A stretch of 43,589 nt of DNA from CAYUVA01 sp964448115 [NCBI: uncultured bacterium] (GTDB lineage Bacteria; CAYUVA01). The notes under the pieces were generated by a model, which was not told where the DNA came from, searched no databases, and was given only the letters and a program-made list of their open reading frames with translations. This document shows, in pieces, positions 35,466 through 43,589 of the stretch. Position 1 is the first letter of the stretch; each line of letters starts with the position of its first letter. The DNA is taken from NCBI GenBank assembly GCA_964448115.1, contig CAYUVA010000040.1:1-43589 (forward strand). The letters run 5' to 3'. The position numbers were made by a program, and so were the translations under genes.

Positions 35466-37001
35466 TTACAATATCGTTCTTTTTAGGTATAAATAGACAT
35501 CCCTAGACAGGGTTAGGGGATCGCGTAAAATCCTCTGCTTGATTGGCTCCCTCCCCTCCAGATCGAGATATTGCCTCAAGATGGTCGCCCTCAGCGGCTT
35601 ATCGTAGATTAAATGCTCCCGTAGGGCATTCATCGCGCTTTGAGTTACCTTGTCGATAAGAAAATACATTTCGGGATATACCCTTTGGATAAAATAATGC
35701 ACCTGCTGCGCCCAGCGGCGATGCAGCTTTATTATGCCGGCAAGATCATTGCTTGAATATGAAAGGTGTATCAACTCAGGATATATTTCGAGCAGCCTGG
35801 AATCCTCGTAATACAAGAAGGCATAGACGAGCTGGAGCATATCAACCAGGTTTATCCTGTCCATTGGCTTCAAATAGAAGAAATCAGCAAAGGGATTTCT
35901 CATGTAATAGACATCATTCGGTTCCCTCTGGGTAATCCCGCCTACCGACACCATCCTGTACAGGCAGGGGATGCACGATCCGCAGTGCTCGGAGACTATC
36001 TTGCGCGAGGTCATGCAGGAGTGCGTAACTGATATAACATCCTCAGCACGATTGGCAAATAATACCTTGACTACATCCTGTTTGGTTTGATCCGCGAAGA
36101 GATTCGCTATTCTTAATGGCTTATTAAAAACAGAGGATATGAGTCGCTCCAACATCGAAAGGAAATAAGGATGCGCGGTCTTGGTGGAGTAGCTCCCGAT
36201 GCGCCCCGATGTAAGCGGTAGGTTGTAGGCTATAATTCCATTTTCGTTTATGTAGATTTCAAGGCAACCTAAAGCAGCGCTAGCGATCGCAGCAAATCCC
36301 AGGAATAGCAAGGATCTGCTGCGCTGGCTCGGCTCTGCTTTTCTGGTTACCCCTTTCAGGTTGCAGCGAAGAAAAATGATGGGCAGGATGGTGTCCCTTT
36401 CAAATAAGCGCGAGATACCGTTAATCACCCGCTCGCTGGAGGCTTTTTCATTGGTATAATGGCGCAAGAACAACGGCTTTCTGCCATCCTTGAGCAGCTT
36501 GACCGCCCCGGCTGCTGAATCGAGTCCACCGGAAAGCAAGGCTACACAATCACACCCCTGTATTCGATTGTTTATCTCTCCTCGTTTTTTCAATATAGGA
36601 GTGTCATCCCTTGCTAGCGTGTAGAAATTTAATTCTACTATATCTCCGCATAGAAACGATAGCAGCTTCTCGAAATCCGCCTTGCATGCATCCCAGTATC
36701 CAGGCTCTCGAAGTGCAAGATGAAGTCTAATGCTTCGCTGCCAGGAAAGCAGGTCCCCCCCGCGCTGGCAGCAGAGATCAGCCATGTATATGCCGCTTAT
36801 AATGTCGAGGAAATCGCGCTCCCTGGCAGACAAGCCGCCAACTTTAAGCGCATTCAACTTGTTGTATGGTATGTAGCAATTATGTGGATGATCAAGGCTG
36901 CGCAGGACATATTGGCGTTTTATCTTTCCTGGAGATGAAATTAACTTCAGGTCTTTTTCGGATAGGTTCAGCGCTACGCTATAGACACCAGGCTTGCTCA
37001 T
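35466..37001 (-). CDS. QueC-like PP-loop ATPase, QatC-like
   Basis: 511 residues. Residues 152-350 match the core of 7-cyano-7-deazaguanine synthase (QueC): PP-loop ALLSGGLDSAAG (154-165) and a zinc site of four Cys (C329, C340, C343, C346) in the spacing Cx10Cx2Cx2C, followed by R349. True QueC is about 220-240 residues; here about 150 extra residues precede and 160 follow the core. Such extended QueC-like proteins occur in Qat (QatC) and type IV CBASS (Cap9) defence. The start overlaps the stop of the MGTS-protein gene (ATGA). No queuosine genes (QueD, QueE, QueF) are near, arguing against tRNA modification. QatC-like is my best call; no QatA or QatD is visible. Confidence 0.75.
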   Translation of the reverse strand: MSKPGVYSVALNLSEKDLKLISSPGKIKRQYVLRSLDHPHNCYIPYNKLNALKVGGLSARERDFLDIISGIYMADLCCQRGGDLLSWQRSIRLHLALREPGYWDACKADFEKLLSFLCGDIVELNFYTLARDDTPILKKRGEINNRIQGCDCVALLSGGLDSAAGAVKLLKDGRKPLFLRHYTNEKASSERVINGISRLFERDTILPIIFLRCNLKGVTRKAEPSQRSRSLLFLGFAAIASAALGCLEIYINENGIIAYNLPLTSGRIGSYSTKTAHPYFLSMLERLISSVFNKPLRIANLFADQTKQDVVKVLFANRAEDVISVTHSCMTSRKIVSEHCGSCIPCLYRMVSVGGITQREPNDVYYMRNPFADFFYLKPMDRINLVDMLQLVYAFLYYEDSRLLEIYPELIHLSYSSNDLAGIIKLHRRWAQQVHYFIQRVYPEMYFLIDKVTQSAMNALREHLIYDKPLRATILRQYLDLEGREPIKQRILRDPLTLSRDVYLYLKRTIL

Positions 37002-37669
37002 AAGCCGAGGGCATGTTTTTTAAAGCTCTCTGCGAACTTGCCGAGCAGGTTCTTAGCTTTTTTTCGACTCATCGCTTCACCGCTTTTCGCCTTGAAAAGC
37101 CTTTCGATCCTCATCCCAGATAGCGCCTTATCTGCGGTCTGTTTGCAATACTCGTGGAGACGCTCCGTGTCCTGCTGATGGCTGGGCATGGATGAAAAGG
37201 CGCTTTTACCAAAGTTCCTCGATAGCTCGCCAGAGATGATGTGACTAAACCATTGGAAATAATAATCTGCCAAGAAGTCATGGATGTTAGCGCTTATTCG
37301 CTTAGCCGGCTCGGTTTCTCCTGGCTCACCTGAAAGCGGTGTCTGTTTCAAGCTATTTACTAGCTTTGTCCAAGACCTTTCCAGCAAAACTTCCTTTATA
37401 CGGTCAATTCTCCCCTTGGCTTCATGGCTAAGATCATCGATGATATTGGGGGATAGTTCTAGCTTACCAACATAGTAATCGTTCAGCCGTGAAGCAATGA
37501 TCTCCATTATTTCAGCCTCGCGTTCGCCGTTGAAAAGCTCCGGATAAACATCGCCGACTGTGGAGATTATCTCAGCTACAAGCTTTTCGGGGAATTGGCT
37601 CCCTTGCTGGATCTCCTCTCGGATTCGTCGCCATGGTCTTGGCAGATTAACTGTGGTGGATGTTCCCAT
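36998..37669 (-). CDS. QatB-like protein with MGTS N-terminus
   Basis: 223 residues, soluble and mostly helical. It begins MGTSTTVNLPRPWRRI; an MGTS start followed by Ser/Pro-rich residues is, as I recall, characteristic of QatB in the Qat defence system. Removal of Met would expose Gly2. The rest is charged helices and ends in a Lys-rich segment (SRKKAKNLLGKFAESFKKH). Its stop overlaps the QueC-like gene by four bases, a strong sign of joint function. Recent work, as I recall, reports that QueC-like defence enzymes attach a deazaguanine to the N-terminus of a partner; this protein would be the candidate substrate. It follows the 883-residue gene by 36 bases and might share its transcript. 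Confidence 0.6.
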   Translation of the reverse strand: MGTSTTVNLPRPWRRIREEIQQGSQFPEKLVAEIISTVGDVYPELFNGEREAEIMEIIASRLNDYYVGKLELSPNIIDDLSHEAKGRIDRIKEVLLERSWTKLVNSLKQTPLSGEPGETEPAKRISANIHDFLADYYFQWFSHIISGELSRNFGKSAFSSMPSHQQDTERLHEYCKQTADKALSGMRIERLFKAKSGEAMSRKKAKNLLGKFAESFKKHALGL

Positions 37670-37705
37670 TTATTAGGCTTTCATCTGTGTTTATAGGAAC
37701 CATGC

Positions 37706-40357
37706 TTAATCGGTTGCCACCAGGTATGGCCAGAGGTCGGACTTGTTGAGCAATAAATCGGTGGCGAGCATCTCCAATGGATAAATGCCTGGAGGTGCGC
37801 CCGGATCCACTTGGATTATCAGCCAGAACAAACCGTCGCCGGGTACCGTATCGCCGGATGTGCCATCATCCTTCAAGTGAACCCCGGTGGGGATTCCTTG
37901 GTAATAAAGCTCGATGCTCTGGATATCGCTGGCGCCGTTAATGTCTTCAGCGTAAGCCACCACGGATAAAGTTCCCCCGTTTGCGGTGGTGATCATGCTA
38001 TCCCAGTAGCCGGCGACCCTAATATAAGGTCTCCCTTCGGGGGTAAGCTGAAAGTCCCTGGTCTTGGTTTGTCCGTCGAACAGGAAGGTAACTGTCTGTG
38101 GGGTCGCGGGATGATACCCGGCAGCCACTGCCTCGACTAGCCAAATACCCGGCTTGGTGGGAAGCTGATAATAGCCATTGGGACCGGTTTTGGTCTCCAC
38201 AATGCGCAGGGGATCCGTCTTGGCAGCTATCACAGAAGCGCGGCTGATACCCTGCCCGGTTAAGGCATCGGTTACCCGACCTTCTAGTGTACAAGTGCCT
38301 TTTTCCAGAACTATCTCCAGGTACTTGATGAATCCGGCGTGAAGGGTTTCTCTACTACCCTCATAGGGGAAATATCCCCTGGCTATTGCCTCCTCGTTGT
38401 CGATGAAAATGAGATGGTCTCCAGCGATGGAATCGAAGTTATACCAGCCATACTGTCCGCTCTGCATTGCAAGCGTGTACTGTTTTTCGATGTTCACCAC
38501 ATATACGCCGATCCCGACCAGGCTTGTATTGTCATCGCCGATTACCCTGCCAGCAATGCCGCTGTTGGCAGTGTAAACCTTGAAGTCATGATATTTTACC
38601 TCATCTGCATCGATGTCGAACTGGTACATCACATCAGCCGGCACCCAGTTGTTTTGCTCTATAAGATCTCCAGGCAATCCAGCCACCCACTCCTCGGCGA
38701 ACAACCCCAACGAGTAGTTTCCATCAGCATCGGAACTGGTGATATTGAAGTAATCCTCCCGATAGCCAAAGAGCGTGATCCCAGGCAATGGCTGATCATC
38801 CAGGTAAACCGTGCCCTTGAGGAAAGACTCGATATTCTTAAGATCGAAATCCACGGTCTGTGTCTCGCCATCGCTGACCTCAACCTCGACCCTCTGGGGA
38901 ATTACATAGGGGAACTCCTCCATGTATCCGGGCACAGGGCTGATATTCAGAATCCCAGGCTCAACGAGGATATGATAATAGCCATCTGAAGCGGAGCTGG
39001 TGGAGTATTCCATACCCATCTGGTGCTCGGCATGGACTATGATCCCCTGTATAGGCTCTCCTTCGAGGGTAACAGTCCCTTGTATTGCTGAGTTGTACTT
39101 TTGGAGGCTAAAATCAATACCGGTCAGCACGCAAGTATCCTGCAGGTCAACAAAGTAGGGATCCGGAGCCAAATATCCGAGTTGATAGAGCTTTTCCTCA
39201 TCGAGTTGAATAATGTAACTCTCCCCGAGCAAACCGATGCAATAGCAACCGTTTAGATCTGATATCCCCTCTGAATAACCGGCGCTCTGTTTAATCCCCG
39301 GCGAGGCTGAGACGGTTATGCCGATGACCGGTTCATTGCTCTCGGCATCGGTTATTCTACCCAGTACAGTGCATTGGAATTGGCGTACTTCCAGGTCGGT
39401 GGAAGTTGTCTGTCCCGGTTCGACATTCACCTCAAGGAAATCCTGCATTGCCACCATTCCATAAGATGCAAGCGAGTCCAAGCTGACCTCTACTCCCCAA
39501 TAACCAGGTGTTGCATTGAGTCGGGCGCGATTGTTGGTGCCGCTCAGTCCGAATGACAAAACCGGTTGCTCACCTTGTTGCGCCATGAAGTTCACCCCGA
39601 CAAAGCTGCCGTTCTTGCCAGTTTGCCTTATGACTATCGTCATCTGCGAGTCTGCCTGAAGAAGATCCAACACAACATCGCCAATTGTCTCTCCATCGAA
39701 GATATCAACACTTTGCATGCTGCTATAGAAGTCGCTGTAATAATCATCGAAGCCAATACCGATGATATAATAGGAGCCGGCGGCTGGCGGATACATGGAG
39801 AGATTACCTGCCTGGTCGCCCACGGAGACGCGCAATGGTTCGTCTAAGCTGGCTGGCATTAGCATAGCGAATCCCCCTGGCACCCCGCTATTCTCGTGTT
39901 GCACCTGGCAGTCTATTCTCATGCCCATATCAGCAGGCTCGACAACTAATACACCCATAGCCTCGTTCTGACAGGAGTCGGTTACATTGAAAAGCATCTG
40001 CCCCAAAAAATTGGGTGGATGAAGCATTTTCATCTCCAGGGTTATATTCCCATCAGCAGCCAGGTCGATATCGTAGGGTATATTAGTGTTGGACAGGCGA
40101 GGAGCCTGCCCATCAGTTACATAATGCGCGCTGTACATTCGGTCGTAAGCATCGATCGCACCGTTTTTATTGACATCGATGTATGCCTGGAATAGCAGTT
40201 CCTCGCCAGGGGTGCAGTCGGCAGTTATGTAAACATAGCCAATAAAGTCCTCATCGATAGTATCCGGTGAGATGATAACCTCTGTTAGTGCCATTCCTTG
40301 CGAAAACAATATCATTATGCCCATCATTACTAACGGATGAATTCCTCTGCTTCTCAT
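37706..40357 (-). CDS. Secreted multi-domain protein with carboxypeptidase-regulatory-like repeats and C-terminal GYWD/WPYL domain
   Basis: 883 residues. A signal peptide (about 1-25) is followed by a region with a calcium-loop-like DVNKNGAIDAYD (near 65-78). About five carboxypeptidase-regulatory-like beta modules follow (near 330, 420, 510, 598 and 688), each starting like GRITDAESNEPVIG or GTVYLDDQPLPG. The final 108 residues (776-883) are the shared domain: VAGYWD, DDGTSGDTVPGDGLF and WPYL, ending VATD. Unlike its relatives it lacks a Thr-Pro linker. AAAGGAG lies 8 bases before the ATG. No enzyme motif was seen; likely an exported adhesive or scaffold protein. Confidence 0.87.
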   Translation of the reverse strand: MRSRGIHPLVMMGIMILFSQGMALTEVIISPDTIDEDFIGYVYITADCTPGEELLFQAYIDVNKNGAIDAYDRMYSAHYVTDGQAPRLSNTNIPYDIDLAADGNITLEMKMLHPPNFLGQMLFNVTDSCQNEAMGVLVVEPADMGMRIDCQVQHENSGVPGGFAMLMPASLDEPLRVSVGDQAGNLSMYPPAAGSYYIIGIGFDDYYSDFYSSMQSVDIFDGETIGDVVLDLLQADSQMTIVIRQTGKNGSFVGVNFMAQQGEQPVLSFGLSGTNNRARLNATPGYWGVEVSLDSLASYGMVAMQDFLEVNVEPGQTTSTDLEVRQFQCTVLGRITDAESNEPVIGITVSASPGIKQSAGYSEGISDLNGCYCIGLLGESYIIQLDEEKLYQLGYLAPDPYFVDLQDTCVLTGIDFSLQKYNSAIQGTVTLEGEPIQGIIVHAEHQMGMEYSTSSASDGYYHILVEPGILNISPVPGYMEEFPYVIPQRVEVEVSDGETQTVDFDLKNIESFLKGTVYLDDQPLPGITLFGYREDYFNITSSDADGNYSLGLFAEEWVAGLPGDLIEQNNWVPADVMYQFDIDADEVKYHDFKVYTANSGIAGRVIGDDNTSLVGIGVYVVNIEKQYTLAMQSGQYGWYNFDSIAGDHLIFIDNEEAIARGYFPYEGSRETLHAGFIKYLEIVLEKGTCTLEGRVTDALTGQGISRASVIAAKTDPLRIVETKTGPNGYYQLPTKPGIWLVEAVAAGYHPATPQTVTFLFDGQTKTRDFQLTPEGRPYIRVAGYWDSMITTANGGTLSVVAYAEDINGASDIQSIELYYQGIPTGVHLKDDGTSGDTVPGDGLFWLIIQVDPGAPPGIYPLEMLATDLLLNKSDLWPYLVATD

Positions 40358-40470
40358 GCTTATATCTCCTTTAATATGATTGTTCCCATAGCTTGCTAGT
40401 CAACTATTTTGTTATACGGGAATTACATAAAAATATTAAATAAAAACAAAGGGGTCCTCGCTTGAAAGAC

Positions 40471-40827
40471 CTATTTATTTTCTTGTAGATCATCGCATTT
40501 CTCCTCAATACAGGTGAAGTTTACTGGTATTGAGAATGCAAATCCATTGCCGGTGCCCTGGAAGGAGCCGACCACATCTTGTACTTTCTTAACGATCTCC
40601 TTAACCTTGTTCATATCCGGAAGCACGGTAAAAATTGTCTTATTACGCGGGCGAGCGCCGGACATCATGTCCCTGAAGGCTGCAAAGATGGGGATGTTCT
40701 CAGAGATGATCCTGCCCATGCCCACGCTGTCGATTATCGTGGCGCCAGTAACCCCTAGCTCCAAGAATAATGTAAGGACATCGTCCAGGTATTCTTCTCT
40801 GTTGAGTATTATGACTAGTAGTTCCAT
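40471..40827 (-). CDS. PII-like signalling protein
   Basis: 118 residues. The first 100 residues have the ferredoxin-like PII fold pattern: MELLVIILNREEYLDDVLTLFLELGVTGATIIDSVGMGR, then a flexible loop and a VKEIVKKVQDVVG helix. It resembles the PII-like proteins common in anaerobes, and lacks the GlnB T-loop Tyr uridylylation motif. No ammonium transporter or glutamine synthetase is adjacent. The ligand and target are unknown. It is divergent from aroA with 126 bases between. Confidence 0.75.
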   Translation of the reverse strand: MELLVIILNREEYLDDVLTLFLELGVTGATIIDSVGMGRIISENIPIFAAFRDMMSGARPRNKTIFTVLPDMNKVKEIVKKVQDVVGSFQGTGNGFAFSIPVNFTCIEEKCDDLQENK

Positions 40828-40872
40828 ACTGTTAAAAAGGAAGCTAGCACAAGCATTTAAGAACTGTCAATA

Positions 40873-40902
40873 TGGAAAGAAGCAAGCATGTAAGCGTATA
40901 AT
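40873..40902 (+). promoter_or_regulatory. Candidate promoter of aroA
   Basis: A perfect -10 TATAAT (40897-40902) with a moderate -35 TGGAAA (40873-40878) 18 bases upstream. It lies about 50 bases before the aroA ATG at 40954. A TTGACA on the opposite strand (40865-40870) could serve the PII-like gene but no good -10 follows. Confidence 0.45.
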
Positions 40903-40953
40903 AGCTTTCTAGAAATATATTCGATATGATGCTAGTAACCTGAAAGAAGTTTT

Positions 40954-42237
40954 ATGTATCCCTTACCAAAGTTAGACAGCATCAAAGGTAACTTCCAAGT
41001 ACCAGGCGATAAATCGATCTCCATAAGAAGCCTGCTTATAGGTTCTTGCGCTGATGGCACAAGCATAATTCGTAATCTAAATCCTTGTCTCGATGTCCAT
41101 AGCACAATCTCCTGCCTTGAACATCTTGGTATAAGCATAAATAGCACCGCTGATATAACTATCGTTCAAGGACTAGGCTCAGATGGACTGGCTCCACGAG
41201 GAAATACTTTGAATGCGGGTAACAGTGCGACCCTGATGCGATTGTTAGCAGGAATACTTGCGTCTAGAAATATCCAGGTAACCCTTACTGGTGATCAGTC
41301 ACTTCTGCAACGCCCAATGGAGCGAATAATCGAGCCATTAAGTTATATGGGAGCATCTATTGATTCAAATAATGGCTATCCACCGCTTGTATTCAAGAAG
41401 GGAAATAAAGATAGGCTAAAGGGGATTGAATATGAACTAAAGGTGGCTAGCGCGCAGGTCAAATCGTGTCTTATCCTGGCAGGTTTAGCCGGGCAAGGGG
41501 AGACTATCTTGACTGGCAAGATAAACACTCGAAATCACACCGAACTGATGTTGAAGGATATGAATATAGATATTGATATCCAACCTGAGCGCATCATGGT
41601 GCCGGGTGGACAAATCCCGCAGGCAGCCGAGATACATGTTCCAGGGGATGTATCTTCAGCGATGTATCTTGTAGCTATGAGTCTGCTGCTTCCAGAATCG
41701 AAGATCACCATCGAGAATGTCGGGATAAATCCGACTAGAATCCGAGCGCTGGAGATACTAACTGAAGCTGGCTCCCAAATAAAGATCCTGCATAAAGGAT
41801 ATCATGGCTTAGAGCCTTGTGGTGATATTGTCGCAGAATCATCTCGAATATCTCCCTTTGATATAAGGTCCGAACAGATTCCTTTAGTCATCGATGAGAT
41901 TCCAATTTTGGCTTTGTTGGCAGCTTTCACGAGGGGAACTAGCAGATTTATTGGATGCCATGAGCTGCGTGGAAAGGAAAGCGACCGACTTGCATCAATC
42001 GCCTATAATCTTGGGATGATGGGAAGCGCTGTTAAGGTTATTGGAGATGACCTTATTGTTACCGGTGATCCAAGTGCTCTGCATGGTGGTAATTTCAAGT
42101 CCTATGGGGATCATCGCATCGCGCTGACATTCTCGATAGCGGGAATGATCTTGGGCGATTCCAGTATCGATGATATAAATGTAGCCAACATTTCTTATCC
42201 TGACTTTGTGGAATTTGTAAATTCACATCTTCCATGA
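40954..42237 (+). CDS. aroA: 3-phosphoshikimate 1-carboxyvinyltransferase (EPSP synthase), class II
   Basis: 427 residues, the normal length. EPSP synthase joins shikimate-3-phosphate and phosphoenolpyruvate in the chorismate pathway. Signatures: PGDKSIS at the N-terminus, GNSAT (near 90), RPMERIIEPL, SAQVKS, RNHTE, NPTR, ELRGKESDRL and YGDHRIAL. GDK, SAQ-x-K, RxHxE and NxTR are hallmarks of class II enzymes. Ala stands where class I enzymes have the Gly that touches glyphosate, as in tolerant class II forms. The first motif reads SISIRS where SISHRS or SNRA is usual: an Ile in place of His. It is alone, not in an aro operon. Confidence 0.95.
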   Translation: MYPLPKLDSIKGNFQVPGDKSISIRSLLIGSCADGTSIIRNLNPCLDVHSTISCLEHLGISINSTADITIVQGLGSDGLAPRGNTLNAGNSATLMRLLAGILASRNIQVTLTGDQSLLQRPMERIIEPLSYMGASIDSNNGYPPLVFKKGNKDRLKGIEYELKVASAQVKSCLILAGLAGQGETILTGKINTRNHTELMLKDMNIDIDIQPERIMVPGGQIPQAAEIHVPGDVSSAMYLVAMSLLLPESKITIENVGINPTRIRALEILTEAGSQIKILHKGYHGLEPCGDIVAESSRISPFDIRSEQIPLVIDEIPILALLAAFTRGTSRFIGCHELRGKESDRLASIAYNLGMMGSAVKVIGDDLIVTGDPSALHGGNFKSYGDHRIALTFSIAGMILGDSSIDDINVANISYPDFVEFVNSHLP

Positions 42238-42267
42238 TTCATTCTTCAGAAAAAATTGTTTTTTTTC

Positions 42268-42296
42268 TTGCATTTCTAATAAAAGGGTGTTATATT
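42268..42296 (+). promoter_or_regulatory. Candidate promoter of the beta-helix protein gene
   Basis: TTGCAT (42268-42273) and TATATT (42291-42296) are exactly 17 bases apart, about 40 bases before the ATG at 42337. A T-rich run (42257-42266) lies just upstream after the aroA stop. Confidence 0.45.
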
Positions 42297-42336
42297 AGAA
42301 ATGTACTCATATATAAGCGCTTATAGGAAGGTTGCG

Positions 42337-43589
42337 ATGACAAGAATTAAGTTCTTTTTTCCAATTATTCTCATCCTAACAACCTGCTCCATTGCAGCAG
42401 CGGGTAGAATATCGGGACATGTATATTATTATGGTACCCGAACAGGACAATTGATCGTTGTGGCAATGGAACCTGGAACTGATAATGTTGTGGAATACGA
42501 TTTAAGAGAGAATCCTTCGTATCCTGAGCCTTATACCCTTTACACCCTGTGGACATCTTATGATGTTAAAGCCTTTATGGATGTCAATGGGAACCAACAG
42601 CCAGATGCTGGGGATGCTATAGGTGAATATCCCAATAATCCGGTAGAGGTCAATTATGGTATCGTTACTGGGATCGATTTTACAATATACGATTGGGATC
42701 CAACAGCAACTCCAACCGAAGTACCGACAGCTACGGACCTTCCGACCACCACTCCCACTAGAACACCGACCAGAACCCCCTCCAACACGCCGACACCATC
42801 GAATACACCATCTAAAACGCCAACAATGACCCCGACACTTACAGGGACGCAGACCCCGACAGCGACCTCCACCCCCACGGCAACCTATTTCCCGGACACA
42901 ACCATCTATGTTGACATAAACGCTACTTATCCCGGTGCTGGCACTCATGATAACCCATACAAGTACATCAACCAGGCTCTTTATGTTGCCTCTGATTACC
43001 ATACTATCCTTATCGCCGAGGGAACCTACAATGAACAACTCTTTATCAGGGGCAGCAAGTTCAGCGGTGATACGACCAGTATAATCATTAGAGGTGGATA
43101 TCGGAATAACGGGCAGCCGGGATGGCAATACGACTTCAGGACTTATGAGACCATCATTGACGGACAAAATACGCTCGGACCACTTGTCGATATCAATATT
43201 ACTTGCACTATCGAGGAGATCACCTTCAAGAATGCCTCCGGCACCAATGGTGGAGCGATATACATCAACGGTGATAGCTTTATTCCTATCCCTAAAATCA
43301 GATATTGCAAATTTATTGATAACAATGCCACTTATGGCGGTGGCATATATGTAGGTGGCCTTTATGTGGAGATGGAAGGTTGCTTGTTCCAGGGCAATTA
43401 TTCCAGCAGCCATGGTGGAGCGATGTATGCTACTGACTGCTATTTTTATCCAACTAATTGCATAATCGCCAGAAACCAGGCTGGCGGATACGGTGGTGCA
43501 GCATATATCACGGATACAGGACATATCGGCTTCAGACACTGTACAGTAGCGGATAATAGGGGACAGAGTAATTATGGCGGGGTATATAG
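42337..43589 (+). CDS. Secreted right-handed beta-helix protein with Thr-Pro linker (3' end beyond window)
   Basis: Open from ATG 42337 to the window end (417 codons and two bases, no stop), so it is cut by the window. AGGAAGG lies 5 bases before the ATG. A signal peptide (about 1-22) is followed by a small domain with the calcium-loop-like DVNGNQQPDAGD (near 80-92), and a Thr/Pro linker (about 121-185). The rest is a parallel beta-helix with repeated GGAIY-type motifs (NGGAIY, YGGGIY, HGGAMY, YGGAAY, YGGVY) and FxxN-type turns (FIDN, FQGN). This pattern is that of Pmp/choice-of-anchor beta-helix surface proteins. Its C-terminus would show whether it too ends in GYWD/WPYL. Confidence 0.85.
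   Translation, partial: MTRIKFFFPIILILTTCSIAAAGRISGHVYYYGTRTGQLIVVAMEPGTDNVVEYDLRENPSYPEPYTLYTLWTSYDVKAFMDVNGNQQPDAGDAIGEYPNNPVEVNYGIVTGIDFTIYDWDPTATPTEVPTATDLPTTTPTRTPTRTPSNTPTPSNTPSKTPTMTPTLTGTQTPTATSTPTATYFPDTTIYVDINATYPGAGTHDNPYKYINQALYVASDYHTILIAEGTYNEQLFIRGSKFSGDTTSIIIRGGYRNNGQPGWQYDFRTYETIIDGQNTLGPLVDINITCTIEEITFKNASGTNGGAIYINGDSFIPIPKIRYCKFIDNNATYGGGIYVGGLYVEMEGCLFQGNYSSSHGGAMYATDCYFYPTNCIIARNQAGGYGGAAYITDTGHIGFRHCTVADNRGQSNYGGVY

Noticed and set aside
35466-37001. True QueC of queuosine biosynthesis
   Set aside because: About twice the normal length, no queD/queE/queF nearby, and coupled to an MGTS protein typical of Qat.
38339-38989. A 216-codon plus-strand frame
   Set aside because: Antisense to the 883-residue secreted protein, which has a clear signal peptide and domain repeats.
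42502-43539. A 345-codon open frame on the minus strand
   Set aside because: It lies antisense to the beta-helix gene, which has a signal peptide, ribosome site and GGAIY repeats. The antisense product is Ser/Arg/Gly-rich without domains, the mirror of Thr-Pro codons.

Overview
The window comes from a Gram-negative, double-membrane bacterium, judged from a full type II secretion (T2SS) locus with an outer-membrane secretin, an LpxH-like lipid A enzyme and lipoprotein signals. GC is moderate and ATA, AGA and AGG codons are common. Long Thr-Pro-rich linkers in secreted proteins and low-complexity intergenic repeats are, from general experience, typical of uncultured candidate-phylum genomes. 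I cannot name the lineage. No tRNA, rRNA, transposase or CRISPR array was seen.

Layout. 1-292: intergenic, with short-unit repeats and two related hairpins. 293-3636 (minus): RNA ligase RtcB, preceded by a secreted protein with a Thr-Pro linker and two C-terminal GYWD/WPYL domains. 3802-4158 (minus): small unknown protein. 4378-18739 (plus): T2SS operon gspE-F-G-H-I-J-K-L-M-(micro-ORF)-C-D, then an Ig-domain lipoprotein. 18830-28286 (plus): LpxH-like hydrolase, large secreted GYWD/WPYL protein, nitrilase-family amidohydrolase, YihY/BrkB membrane protein, cell-wall amidase, TPR protein and a bifunctional-nuclease-family protein. 28429-31239 (minus): secreted transglutaminase with the same C-terminal domain. 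31462-35342 (minus): heterodimeric ABC exporter. 35466-37669 (minus): a translationally coupled pair, a QueC-like PP-loop enzyme (QatC-like) and a partner starting MGTS (QatB-like). 37706-40357 (minus): secreted multi-domain protein with the same C-terminal domain. 40471-40827 (minus): PII-like protein. 40954-42237 (plus): class II EPSP synthase. 42337-end (plus): start of a secreted beta-helix protein cut by the window edge.

Two systems stand out. First, four secreted proteins end in a shared domain of about 105 residues (GYWD at the start, DDGxxGDxxxGDGxY in the middle, WPYL a few residues from the C-terminus), and a complete T2SS lies among them. I infer a T2SS cargo set with a common C-terminal domain. 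Second, the QatB/QatC-like pair lacks the ATPase (QatA) and TatD nuclease (QatD) of the four-gene Qat defence system. It may be a reduced or new QueC-like protein-modification or defence module.
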